Source: Dryocosmus kuriphilus (lineage: Eukaryota > Arthropoda > Insecta > Hymenoptera > Cynipidae). From it: 64,000 nucleotides of DNA. The number at the start of each line of letters is the position of its first letter. Within the stretch, counting starts at the first letter, position 1. Made by a program: the position numbers and the translations under genes. Below are positions 1 to 10,644 of the stretch, piece after piece. The DNA lies in the NCBI GenBank assembly GCA_038277395.1, contig CM076190.1, positions 252,375,989 through 252,439,988 on the forward strand, written 5' to 3'. Below the pieces are notes generated by a model, which saw nothing but the letters and a program-made list of their open reading frames with translations, had not been told where the DNA came from and made no database searches.

Positions 1-80
1 AAGGCGGATGAGGAGTATGAGCTTGCACATGGTCCTCATCCACCTCATACTGCTCAGTTTTATCAGCTGGAAAGGGGGGT

Positions 81-335
81 ATTAAATTTCAGGGCAACAT
101 TTTTAGAGTTGGAGCAGGGAAATGGTAAGATCTGATTGAAAAAATTGTAATTTTGAAATTTCAGGTAACGTTTTTAGAGTTGGAACAGGGAAAATGGTGT
201 GATTCGACTGCACAAATTGTGATTTTTAAATTTTAGGGAATATTTTTAGAGTTGGAACAGGGAAAATGGTATGATTTGATTGAACGGATTATAATTATGA
301 AATTTCAGGCAACATTGGAAGAGGAAAAATGGAAT
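81..335 (+). repeat. 72-bp tandem repeat, about 3.5 copies
   Basis: The landmark AGGGCAAC/AGGTAACG/AGGGAATA/AGGCAACA recurs at about 91, 163, 235 and 307, giving a period of 72 bp. Each unit carries TTTTTAGAGTTGGAACAGGG and an A/T-rich half. The period is a multiple of three, and units two to four read as a repeated 24-residue peptide containing FLELEQGKW, broken by a stop in one unit. The last unit runs into an open frame that ends at 434. I do not recognise the peptide. Confidence 0.85.
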
Positions 336-526
336 GAAAGCTCTCTCGTCTTACCGACTGAGTTGCAGAACCCTTACAGCTATACTGGCATCATCTACGT
401 AATAAAATATGGCGACTCGGTTTTTGTTTCATGATTAGAGGTTATTTTTCATGTGACAATAACTTTGCGCCTGCGCATTCGACATCCCTCTATGTATACG
501 GCGTTATGTAATAAACTCCAGACGTA

Positions 527-775
527 TATTATTGTGAAAGTAAATTAAAGTATGCACCTCCCAACTGGACAATAGAGGTATTCACTTTCACTCAAGTTAT
601 ATCCAACAATCCAGCGGCGTACAAGCACAAGCACTATCAAGAGCAAACTATCACTGGCGGATTCTATGAACAGGAACTTTTCCAAGAGAAGCATCCAGAC
701 GTATACCTTGTGGAAAAGAATAATCAAGAAACGTGGCAATAAAGTATATGTAAAGTGGCTAGGCTTGACATATCA
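527..775 (+). pseudogene. Polinton/Maverick-type integrase C-terminal fragment with chromodomain remnant
   Basis: Plus-strand translation gives YAPPNWTIEVFTF, then NNPAAYKHKHYQ, GGFYEQELFQEKHPDVYLVEK and, after a one-base frameshift near 715, IIKKRGNKVYVKWLG. The order PNW..E.F, NP..Y...DYQ, GGFYEQEL, HPDVYLVEK, KRGN.VYVKWLG matches, from memory, the tail of insect Polinton integrases, where KVYVKWLGF belongs to a chromodomain. No catalytic core (DDE) is visible upstream and no terminal repeats were found. It is a decayed fragment. A chromovirus-like integrase tail is the alternative. Confidence 0.6.
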
Positions 776-794
776 GATATGTCATCAATTTTTG

Positions 795-925
795 TGCAAT
801 GTTGAGTCAACGTTGAACCGGCGTTGAACCAACGTTGAACCACCGTTGAATTAACGTTGGCTTAACGTTTATTCAACTTTGTTTTGACGTCGGCTCAAAG
901 TTTGTTTAACATCGATTCAACGTAT
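795..925 (+). repeat. Degenerate AACGTTGAACC short tandem repeat
   Basis: About nine variants of the 13-15 bp motif (C/T)(A/C)ACGTTGAACC follow one another and decay towards the right. TTCAACGTTGAA is a palindrome, so the motif appears in both orientations. There is no open frame. It lies immediately downstream of the integrase remnant. Confidence 0.7.
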
Positions 926-1362
926 GCGCTTCCGCCTTGTTCAGGATTTCCCGACATTTCAGACTAGGGTAGGTACTGTATTATGTTGGAATATACAAAC
1001 ACAATTTGAAGTCCTAATGGATATGTGGCAAATGCTTGAGATATACATATTAACCATTAGTTAATCATTAGTTAGGTTAATCTTTAAAAGAAAAACGTTT
1101 TTCAAATGTCTTATCATTAGTTTTATTTTCAATGATAGATGATGCAAATAGGTATAAAAAGTAAAAAAAATATTAACATCTAAATTTTCGGTCATTATTT
1201 GGGCAGATGTCTATAGAATAGAGAACTACTATATAACTTACCACTCTGGTTTTCTCCAAGATTCTAGAAGATTCTGTGCTCATGCACAATGAATGGAGGT
1301 GATTGGAGTCACAAGATGAAGATTAAAAAGAAGAATTTGATCAACATGATAACTCACCATCC

Positions 1363-1611
1363 ATGACAATCAATAATGATGCTGATGATGATGGTAACAA
1401 TAATGACGATGGTGATGATGATGATGAAGATGCTGTTGAAAACGACTTTTCCTCTGAATATATAGAAGCAAAATGTCTACATTACTGGGCACATCCTAAT
1501 AAATTGGTCGATCATTTGCACTCACTTTCACAATCCCACAAAAACAGAAATAAGTCGCTTAAAATAATTGCAACCATTAATGAACTAAGAGAGGTTGGCA
1601 TTATTGAATGA
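1363..1611 (+). pseudogene. Acidic 82-residue open frame, tail of a repeated element ORF
   Basis: The frame starts with an Asp/Asn-rich stretch encoded by GATGATGAT-type repeats (residues 5-25), followed by a normal-looking segment containing YWAHPNKLVDHLHSL and ending INELREVGIIE. The end of this frame, and the sequence after its stop, recur as decayed copies at about 2400, 6530 and 7260, where the equivalent endings are NEVRE.KVIK, REVSVIK and NEIREASLIK followed by a stop. This shows it is the 3' end of a transposon-borne ORF. From memory, YW.DPNELV.RL and INELREAGII recur in insect mobile-element proteins, but I cannot name the family. Confidence 0.5.
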
Positions 1612-2269
1612 TATTATTCTTATTAATTGGTGTAAAAGCTTTAACAACTGCTGGTTCAATATTTTTAATTGTTGAATTAACATTTGAATTATTGGATTGA
1701 ACATTTCCTGTACTTATAACTCAAGAACCACATATAAAATTTTATATGTAGTTCTATACATTTATTATATTGCAACAAATTAAATAAACCTAATTTTCAA
1801 AATGTATGTTTATTTCTTCTTCATTCCTCTTCCCTGAATTCATTTTAGTTAGTGCAAAAGAGGATCAGCTCATTTTTAAAGCTTTAACATATGATTTAGA
1901 GTGTGCAATAATTGAATCCAACATTTTTCAATATCTACTTGTATCAGCTACAAAATAAGCCTCCCCAAAACCTCATCTTCCTCATATATTTCAATAGTTA
2001 ACTGAGACTAATTTCACTTTTAATACCACTGAACAAAAATCTTTGTACTTGTATGCAAGAAATCAATCATTTCTTCTAATTAGTATAGGAATCAATAGTA
2101 CAAATGTATTTATTATTCATATAGTTCGCCTTTTTATCTCTTGAAGTAGATTTATTTTAAACAGAGTTCAATGTTGACCTAGGAAAAATATTTTTTCATT
2201 GTCAATGACTGATTTCAATATCTCCAATACTTCACTAATCATGTTATTATTGCAAGTTTTCAGTCAAAT
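1612..2269. other. AT-rich sequence after the repeated ORF tail
   Basis: No gene is seen. The first part (about 1612-1700) aligns with the sequence after the stop in the copies at 2440, 6560 and 7280. The rest is AT-rich and unassigned. Confidence 0.5.
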
Positions 2270-2775
2270 TAATTGCGTTTTTAGCATATTACTCTGTTGT
2301 GTTAAGGATTGTTTCAAAGCTCCTTACAGGGGATTATAAAATTTATGTAGCTGATTTATTTGGTAGATTGAACGTGTTTACGTGAAACAGAAATAACTCA
2401 TTGAAATACTTTCAATCTTAATGAAGTAAGAGAGGATAAAGTTATTAAATAAGATTTTTATTAGACGATTCTTTAACAGCTTAAAAGCTATTTTATTATT
2501 TCCAATAGTAGAATTAACACATGTAATTTATATGTGATTGTAAGTTTTATCTCGCTAATTTATAAAACCTGATAAAATAGACGCAACATGGTACTAAGTG
2601 TGCAATGTATTTCTATTAATAATATATAGTTCCTTTAATAAGTGAAATTCAATGTGATTTTTAAACATTATAGGTACTTGTTTATGATATATAATAATTC
2701 ATCTTAATTTCTTTTAACCGAACCATTTTGGTTATTATAAAAGGAAAAATGTAAGAGACTCACTTTAGTTTTAGA
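2270..2775 (+). repeat. Decayed copy 2 of the ORF-tail repeat family
   Basis: Starts with TTTTTAGCATATTACTCTGT and continues through GGATTATAAAATTTATGTAG, the peptide remnant NEVRE at about 2420, a T-rich 3' part, and ACATTATAGGTAC near 2670. It aligns almost throughout with 6365-6890 and 7090-7640. No intact frame remains. Confidence 0.75.
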
Positions 2776-4065
2776 GTTTTCTATAACTGATGGTCTAAGG
2801 CTTGTAATAACTGAATGCAAATTTTGAGTATTTTATTTAATTACAACCTCCTCTTCCTCCTCAGTAAATATAAACAAGGTTTGAGAAATTTCACGCATCC
2901 AGATTGGACAACAGTGCTATTTATAGTAGAATCAATTAAGAAATATTGAATCAGTTACTTGGAAGCACTTTCAAAAGTCAAGCATTTCGATATTTATCTA
3001 TCGGAAATAAGTAATAGAAGGTAGGAAATAGACCGTTTGTAAATAGTTTAGGATTTGACGCTTCTCACAATAGTTGGATAAATAATTCAGACTTGTAGAA
3101 TAGGTTCACTCTCCGATTATTACTGACAAACGCATTATTTAAAACACTTTAAATCTATGTTATAGCATCTTAGGGGATATGTTGCAATATTTTTTGAAGA
3201 ATTTCGCAAAACGTAGGACGTATATTGATTGGTCTTTGACTTCATTAACAAATTTACTGTTTATACATTCCATAGGTATGTGTCACTCATCTCCAATTAT
3301 CTCTTTGCTTTTTCAGTAACTAAGTCCTCAGCGAATTTCTCTTTGATATTTGTTGACAGGAAGCTGACGTCATATTTTTTGTGACACCAAGAGTAGGTTA
3401 AACATGATACACTTATTTTAATCTCTAAAATCACATTGTGAGAGATCTCACAAATACATAGAAATGACTTTAAATTATTTTTTACATATTCTGAGCTGTG
3501 TAATTGCTCTTCTAATTATTTTATTCCTTACCATGGACATTAAAACTTTTCCCAAGAATCACATTATTAACCTTGCAGAATTTCTGTAAAATTGAGAATT
3601 TATTGTTTATGTATAATACTAATGATCTCTCAGATGACGTTATAACATTTGGGGGATATCATGTAATATTTTGAATGAGTTTGAAAAACGTAATACACAC
3701 TTTCATTATTGAACTTAAAATTTTTCAACAATTAAGTAAAATATTTTTTCAGACGACATAACTACAACCTAAGAAGAACAGAGAGACTTTTTTTTTTATT
3801 GTACGCTAAATCTTCAAATCATGATAGGTAAATTGCCATGTCTAAAAATAAGAGAGAAAGAGAGAGAGAGAGGCCTTTAAAGAAGAACGAGTGTGAAACC
3901 TGTTAATACAATGCATGTCACTTTTTATCTCAAGCTTCGGGAATGCTGATACTATATTACATATTTAACATGAACCGATAAACGCACTGATTTCAAGTGG
4001 CGCTACAAATCATAAAACCTTCAATAAAATGCATTCTGGTATTGCAGTATTTTATATAACCTGGG
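2776..4065. other. AT-rich stretch with two diverged internal units
   Basis: No gene is visible. Two related segments sit about 480 bp apart: GGGGATATGTTGCAATATTTT at about 3174 and GGGGGATATCATGTAATATTTT at about 3651, with similar flanks, so a diverged tandem unit is present. Short GA (3850-3873) and T (3788-3800) runs occur. Confidence 0.5.
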
Positions 4066-4093
4066 ATTATTATTATCATTATTGTTATAATTA

Positions 4094-4128
<35 letters not shown>

Positions 4129-4129
4129 T
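4066..4129 (+). repeat. (ATT)n microsatellite
   Basis: Near-perfect ATT trinucleotide run with a few C and G interruptions at its left end. Confidence 0.95.
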
Positions 4130-4274
4130 TGGGTGGCTACCTGTCGAATTTTCTACAAACTTGTAGAAACAATGTATTTGTATACATCCTCAACTAATGT
4201 ACGTACTATCTTTGTTTATTCATCATATATCTCCCTCTTTATTTTAAAGCTATAGACGTTTCTATGTCCATCAT

Positions 4275-4915
4275 AAAAACCCCAAGTCGTTACACAAGTC
4301 CAATGTCAGCAACCCGCCGTACTTAGTTACTGACTGAATGACATTTTAGCATAGACACGAACCATCATCATCGTCTGTTTGTAAATGATTCTTTTTACAA
4401 AAATGTATTGCGGACAGGAACCACCATCGTCTGTCAGTTACTGATTAATTTTACAGACACTCAGCACGTATTTTAGCATGGACACAAACCCTCGTCACAC
4501 TGATTGAATGACTATTTAGCACAGACACGAACCGTCGCCGCACTGGTTAATAAAGCACAGACTCAAACCATCATAGCCTGTCGGATACTATCTAATTTTA
4601 CATACGTTCAGCATTGACACGAACCATCATCGACTTTTGATTACTGATTAATTTTTCTGACATTTAGCCTGAAACAGAACCCTTTTACCGAAATGTGGTT
4701 TTACAAACAGTTAGCTTGGAACAAAACCTTGCTCCTGAAATCTATATATGAGCAACCCGCCGTAGTTGATTATTGACTGCATTTCATTTCAGCACGGATG
4801 CAAACCATCATCACCTGTCGGTCACTGATTAATTTTAGAGACACACATTTAGCACAGACACGAAACATCGGCAAATGACTGGTTTTACCTTCGTCAAATT
4901 CTTACATAAACTCCT
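4275..4915 (+). repeat. Degenerate tandem repeat: ACACGAACCATCATCG / CTGTCGGTTACTG units
   Basis: Roughly ten diverged units of about 55-85 bp alternate the motifs TTTAGCA(C/T)AGACACGAACC, ATCATCG, CTGTCGG and TACTGATTAATTTTACAGAC. GAGCAACCCGCCGTA occurs twice (about 4309 and 4750). Related units reappear at 5325-5470 and 7865-8230, so this is a local dispersed array. No coding frame is supported. Confidence 0.7.
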
Positions 4916-5239
4916 AGCAGTGACGCTTCAAGGACGCCTTGAACCGTGAAACCTGCCGATGCATGTTGGCCACTGTCGAGAAGTCGGGAATCGTCGATAC
5001 AATCTACCTAGAAGCTTCTAGAAAAGTTCTCTATGGAAACTTCCTGCGCAGTACTTTCGAGTCCCCAATGCGTCCCCTGATGTCAAATAAAACTACTATT
5101 AGTGCTGTTATCTCATTTTCGGTGTGGTGAAATTAGCCGACTTTATTAGTAAGAATTTCTCAGTCATTTCTAATTTTTATTGTTTTCCTTAAGTGATATG
5201 AATAAGACATAGTCAATAATTAATTTCCATGCTTGGATT

Positions 5240-5470
5240 TTCAACATAACTTTTGCTTTTAAAAACTCGTTAAATTAGTTACACACACACACACACACAC
5301 ACGCACTCACGCACACACTGAAGTATAGACATTTAATCTGAAACAGAACCCTTCCATCAAACTAAAGTTTTTACAAAATTTAGTCTACAGCTCGGCAGCC
5401 CGCCTTACTTGGTTGAATTCAGACACTTACCACCATCGCCTCATTCCTAAATTACTGATTATTGCCTGCA
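5240..5470 (+). repeat. Segment duplicated at 7785-7990
   Basis: TTTAAAAACTCGTTAAATTAG, the CA run, GACATTTAATCTGAAACAGAACCCTTCCA, and CGCCTTACTTG followed by GACACTTACC, are all matched in the same order at 7785-7990. The two copies bracket repeat copies 3 and 4, suggesting duplication of a larger block. Confidence 0.75.
5281..5321 (+). repeat. (CA)n microsatellite
   Basis: ACAC run with a CGCACTCACGCAC end. It sits at the same place relative to its flanks as the CA run at 7801-7862, inside a shared segment. Confidence 0.9.
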
Positions 5471-5684
5471 GCTACGCAACCCTCCTTACTTTTTGAAAAT
5501 TTATTTAGTGTATCATTTAGATCAGTTTGAGGAACTGTTTTGTAAGAACTAAAATTTTGCCCGTTTTTACTTATCTCTTACAGTTTTCGATATATTTGCA
5601 AATTTTGGAATTTTTCTTTGTGCATCATTTAGATATGTTCGAAAAACATCCCTTTTTACATTCTCATCAGAGAAGGTATTAGAT

Positions 5685-6310
5685 TTATGTAAAATTTGAC
5701 TTTCGCGGATTTCATGAAATCTCCACGTTTTGAGACCCCCTGAGTCAGAAAAAAACGGTTTTTACGACCGTGTCTGTCTGTCTGTTGTCGTCGCTCTCGT
5801 CGTTGTCGTCGTCGTCTGTGACCGCGATAACTTTCGAAGGACTAATCGGATTGGAATGGGCTTTGGTACACATCTTTAAGGGGTAAAAAGAAAGGACGAG
5901 TTCGTTGACCAGCGGTTTTTGACCAACCGTGATGGTTTTATCCATCAAAAACTGTTTTCACAAAATCAAAAAAACCATTTTTCGGCTAAACTATGAGAGG
6001 TACAAAAAAAATGTAAGAAAGTAAAATTGTTTATCTCAAAAATATCTACAAATTTTGTCTTAACCATTTTTTGATAAGGTGAACAGTTTTTGTTTTAATC
6101 AAGAAAACGCTATTAAAATTTAAAAACTCTGGTTTCCCGCCAAAATGTTCAAGATACAAAAAATTGGTTTTGATACCAATCCGTAAATAACGTATCGAGC
6201 GCGAATCACGAGTGCCAACAAACGCGCGCCCTAGGCGCGCTTACACCTCGCGCGAAGCGCGGCGCGCGAGACGCGCGATCAGAATGTGCCCGCGAAGCGG
6301 GCAGATTTTT
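5685..6310. repeat. Interspersed repeat ending in GCGAAGC mini-hairpins, copy 1 (short)
   Basis: The left end reads TTTGACTTTCGCGGATTTCA, followed by GACCCCCTGAGTC, a TCGTCGTCGTC run, and GATAACTTTCGAAGGACTAA. The right end (about 6218-6305) is a sudden GC-rich island of hyphenated palindromes such as GCGCGAAGCGCG and CCCGCGAAGCGGG. Both ends match the larger copy at 60140-61715. The minus-strand frame 5745-5948 is matched by 60226-60435, but this is probably a by-product of DNA similarity. Confidence 0.8.
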
Positions 6311-6354
6311 TTAAATACATTTTTGTCATATCTTTTACCGTTTTCGAGTATTGC

Positions 6355-6890
6355 AAGGTTTTAGTTAAATGAATTGAATTTTTAGCATATTACTTTGTCG
6401 TGTTAAAGAATATTTCAAACTTTCTTACAGTGGATTATAAAATATATGTAGCAGATTTATTTAGTAGATTGATTGTGGTCACTTGAAACAAAAAATAATG
6501 CCTTCCAATAATTTCAATAAATAATTAAACAAGAGAGGTTAGCGTTATTAAATAATACCTTTATTAGCTGATTTTTAACAGCTTAAAAACTCGTTTATTA
6601 TTTCCAACAGTAGAATTAACACACGTAGTATATATGATTGTAAATTTTGTCTCGTTAGTTTATAAAAAAAAACTGGTAAAATATACCCAGAGTGGTACTA
6701 ATTATGCAATGTCTCTTTCTATCTCTATAATATATAGTTCTTTTAATAAGTTACATTCAATGTGATTTTTTAAACATTATAGGTACCACTCATCTTCATT
6801 TCTTTTACCCGAACTCATTCTGCTTATTATTATTATTAACGTGTAAGAGATCTGAGACTTTTAATAATATAATCATGACAATAAAGAAGA
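6355..6890 (+). repeat. Decayed copy 3 of the ORF-tail repeat family
   Basis: Aligns with 2270-2775 and 7085-7640 over GCATATTACTTTGT, GTGGATTATAAAATATATGTAG, AAGAGAGGTTAGCGTTATTAA, and GATTTTTTAAACATTATAGG. The element ORF ending is reduced to REVSVIK and a stop. Confidence 0.75.
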
Positions 6891-7084
6891 ATGCATTCTG
6901 ACTCACTCACTTCGCACTCCGAGCATCGAGGGACTTTGAAACTCGTCGAGTTCTCGGGAATCCCCATTCAAACAAGCACAAGCTCTCAAGTCTGGATTTT
7001 TCTGGTGTATCATCTAGATCTGTCCGAAAACATCCCCTTTTCTAAATACATTTTCTTGTCATACCTTTTAACGTTTTCGTGTAT

Positions 7085-7640
7085 TGCAAGGTTTTATTTA
7101 AATGAATTGGATTTTTTGCATATTATAATACTTTGTTGTGTTAAAGATTCTTTCAGAGTTTCTTACAGTGGAATATAAGATTTATGTAGCTGATTTATTT
7201 GGTCGATTGATTGCGGTTACTGAAACAGAAATAACGTCATCAAAAAATTTCAATCGTTAATGAAATAAGAGAGGCTAGCCTTATCAAATAATATTTTTAT
7301 TAGCTGATTTTTAACAGCTTAGAAGCTCCTTTATTATTTCCAACAGTAGATTTAACACATGTAATATACGTGATTGTAAATTTTATTTCGTTAATTTATA
7401 AAAAGTGATAAAATAGACCCAGTATGGTACTAAATATGCAATGTCTTGCTATTACTCTATAATATATAGTTCTTTTAACAAGTTAAATTCAGTGTGGTTT
7501 TTTAAACATTATGAGTACTACTCATCTTCATTTCTTTTACCGAACTCATTTCGCTTATTATTAAAATGTAAGAGATCTAAGACTTGTAATAATATAACCA
7601 TGAAAATAATGAAGAAAGCATTCTACCTTAAACATTTCAC
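7085..7640 (+). repeat. Decayed copy 4 of the ORF-tail repeat family
   Basis: Same order of landmarks as copies 2 and 3, with NEIREASLIK plus stop at about 7255-7287. Downstream, a short segment ACGAGCATCGAG(T/G)GACTTTGAA is repeated at about 7641 and 7751, and also at 6918 after copy 3. Confidence 0.75.
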
Positions 7641-7784
7641 ACTACGAGCATCGAGTGACTTTGAAACTTTGCGATGAGTAGAAACTTTCGATATTTTCTT
7701 AGTTAACTTTTTCAACGACGGATTTTAAGCTGAATTTCACACACGCTCTAACATCGAGGGACTTTGAACCATTGCGATGGTAGA

Positions 7785-8235
7785 AACTTTCGATATTGTT
7801 TAAAAACTCATTAAATTAGTTACACACGCGCACACACACACACACACATGCACGCACACGCGTATTGAGGTACAGACATTTTACCTGAAACAGAACCCTT
7901 CCACCAAACTTCCGTTTCTACAATCATTTAGCCTGCAGTTCGCCAACCCGCCTTACTTGACAGAATTCCGACACTTACCTCCATAGCCTGTTGTTAAATT
8001 GTTTTGGCACGGACACGAACCCTACATTACCGACTGGCGGCAAATGACTCGGTTCGCATTTGCCAGATTTCTACATTAACGACTGGTGGTAAGAAACTGC
8101 CACAGATCCCTACCTTACTGGCTAATGGTAACAAACTGCCATGTTTCTAATGGATCCAGAAACCATACCTCACCGACTGAGGGTAATACCGACTGTCGAT
8201 ACTTAGCATGGACACACACCACTGAGGGAGTAGTG
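7785..8235 (+). repeat. Second duplicated block: (CA)n plus CACGAACC-type units
   Basis: The left part duplicates 5240-5470, including a CA run at 7801-7862. To the right follow units with CCGACTGGCGGCAAATGACT, TTAACGACTGGTGGTAAGAA, TTACTGGCTAATGGTAACAA and TCGCCATCTGTCGGCGG. These look like further diverged members of the array at 4275-4915. The plus-strand open frame 8086-8364 crosses them and is not supported as a gene. Confidence 0.6.
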
Positions 8236-8364
8236 TCGCCATCTGTCGGCGGCAGAGTGAAGCTTTTCGTGGTGACCCTGAACTTACACTGCTATACTAC
8301 TAATATTTGTTATGCTTATGGTGTTCATTTTAAAAAGACAATTAATCTCTTCGTTACTATATAA

Positions 8365-9584
8365 TAATTTTTATTTATTACAATTTAATTGATTGTCGGA
8401 TATATTTCCGATTTTTAAAAACAATGATGTTTACAATTTTTTAACATTTTTTTAATGAAAAGCTTCATTTTTTTACCTTTATTAAATTATTAATACACAT
8501 TTTCTATTATTTAATATTCTTTATGTTTGTAAAGTTCATTTTTAAAAGAAGATTCTTTTTATTTTTTATAAAATAATAGCTTTTCCCATTTTTAAAAACA
8601 TTTTTGCAATTTTCCAGGAAAAATTTAACTGTTTTAATCTTCTAAGTTTCTAATACATATTTCCTATTATTCGATAACTTTTATATATCTGAAATTCATT
8701 TTAAAGAGCAAAAGCCTTTTTCATTTAATACTAGTCTTTTTATTATGAATTAATTGCGCAGATTTTGGACTTTCTTAAAATTACAATGGTTATTAATGTA
8801 TATAAATTAGTATAATATTTATTTCATTATAATGAGACTTAAATTTCAAAGCTTTATATATTTCTATTATTTAAAATTTCTTTACCAAAAATTATAATAA
8901 ATAAGTTACTTTTATACTATTATAATAATTAATATTAAAATTGATATTAATCGTAAAAATTACATAAAAATTTGACTAATACATTTTTGTTTTAAATTAT
9001 TTTATTATTAATTGCAATTCTATTAAAATATATAACGAAAGTTCAAAATGCTCTAATAATAAATAAAAGTATTACCTTCTCGATTAGATTTTTTATTTAT
9101 TAAAAACACTTAATATTAAACTTGTTATTATTATGCGTTTATGTTATTATAATGTTTTAAGGAGAAAATTTTCCATCTTTATTAAATATTAATTTTGATT
9201 TATGATAAATTAATTAATTGTCTTGATTTCGAATTTAAAAAGTAATTTTTTTTAATAATGATTATTTTATATATTACTTAAAATAAAATTAATATTTATT
9301 AATTTCATTATAATAAAAATTCAATTTCAAAATGTTTTAAGTTTCTATTATATTTAGTTCAAAAAGTACCTTGTAATAAACAAATTACTTAAGAATAATA
9401 ATTACCATTTAAATTTTCTTAAATTATAAAGACTTAGTTAATAAAATTTTATCAAAAAATATCTTATTTTAACCCGGATCGTTTGCTTCCACGTAAAAAA
9501 TATTGACCTAAAAATGTCAAGAATTTAAAAAGATGTTTTAGAAAAACTTGATTCAAAATATGAACAAAAAATAATTAACATTTA
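8365..9584. other. Very AT-rich gene-free stretch
   Basis: Runs of A and T with TTATTA/TAATAA words, no open frame of note, no terminal repeats recognised. Confidence 0.7.
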
Positions 9585-9979
9585 TTTATTTACTTTTTAT
9601 TTATTTATTTAACATAAACCCCTGGGGCTAAATAGCCCTCTAGGAACAGGAGATACATAAACTATTACTAAAAATACAGTCACTGGTCGAAGAATATTCT
9701 TGTGGTTATAATTATATAATACATCGAAGATATGAACAACTTACCAGATAACGATAATAGTAAGTGCAAGGGCAAATGTGCTAGACTAATTGGGAAATAT
9801 TGCGAAAGACTAATATTTAATTAGAGTAGCAGAGTACTGACAAAATGTTCGAAACTTTGTCAAACATATAATCTGAAGGATATAATTGAATTATAAAAAT
9901 GAAGTTAAAATAAAATAAAAATGGGAGCTTGCGTATTACGTGTCTTTCAAGTATTGAAGAGCTGACTTAAATAAAAGAG

Positions 9980-10188
9980 TTACCAATGAGTGATTCCTAG
10001 AGTGGGATTATCAATATTAAACAGATACCTAAAAAAACCTTTATTATGGTGAAAATAGGAAGGTGCTTCCCCGATGGATACGGTCAGATTGTTTCAGAGT
10101 CGAGCCCCCCTAACTGTGAAAGTCCCTTGTTGCGATCGTTTTGGCCTTGGAGGTGAACAAGTGTTGTGTGGGGTAAAGTAAAGGGTTG
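9980..10188 (-). pseudogene. LINE-B ORF2, extreme C-terminus (separated by LINE-A)
   Basis: Minus-strand translation gives PPRPKRSQQGTFTVRGARL, a TGA where Trp is expected, NNLTVSIGEAPSYF and FFRYLFNIDNP, ending in a stop at 9980-9982. This is the classic SFTVRGARLWNNLP....F...YLF ending of jockey/CR1-type ORF2 proteins. The rest of the ORF2 C-terminal region lies beyond LINE-A at 12037-12342 on the same strand, which shows that LINE-A landed inside ORF2. Confidence 0.8.
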
Positions 10189-10306
10189 TGAGTAGAGTTG
10201 TGGCAGTTGGTATGTGTGGGAGGAATGAGTGGGAGGGTCGCGGAAGGTGGAAGAAGGGAAAAAGTGAGAAAAAATGGTGCATGCTGAAGAGTGAGGTTAG
10301 GTTTGA

Positions 10307-10340
10307 AGTTAGTTAGTTAGTTACGTTAGTTAGTTAGTTT
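10307..10340 (+). repeat. (AGTT)n microsatellite
   Basis: AGTTAGTTAGTT run with one ACGTT interruption, within the LINE-A leader. Confidence 0.9.
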
Positions 10341-10644
10341 GGTGGACCAAGAGCAGGGTAGTGAAGTTGTCTGAGACTGGGGAGACGGATGGTGAGGCAA
10401 AGATTGTTTATTGTTAGTTACTACTGTCTTTTTGTGTGGAAATAGTGCGAAGGATAAGGTATAGGTGAGGGGAGCGTGGGGAGCGGAGCAAGAGGTCAAT
10501 AAGTGGCATGGGAGACCAGTGGATCATGTAGAAGATTAACAGGCCACTGTGTAACAGGCCGATTACGAGGAGACCAAGGCAACGGAGCGCTAGAGGGCAA
10601 TACGTACCCGAAGAAGGGAATTAGAGACTGAGATCCAGTGTGCA

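Noticed and set aside
1..60. Imperfect hairpin (AGTATGAG / CTCATACT) at the window edge
   Set aside because: Short, imperfect and truncated by the window start. Nothing else supports a function.
8086..8364. 92-residue plus-strand frame
   Set aside because: It crosses diverged tandem units and has no coding signature.
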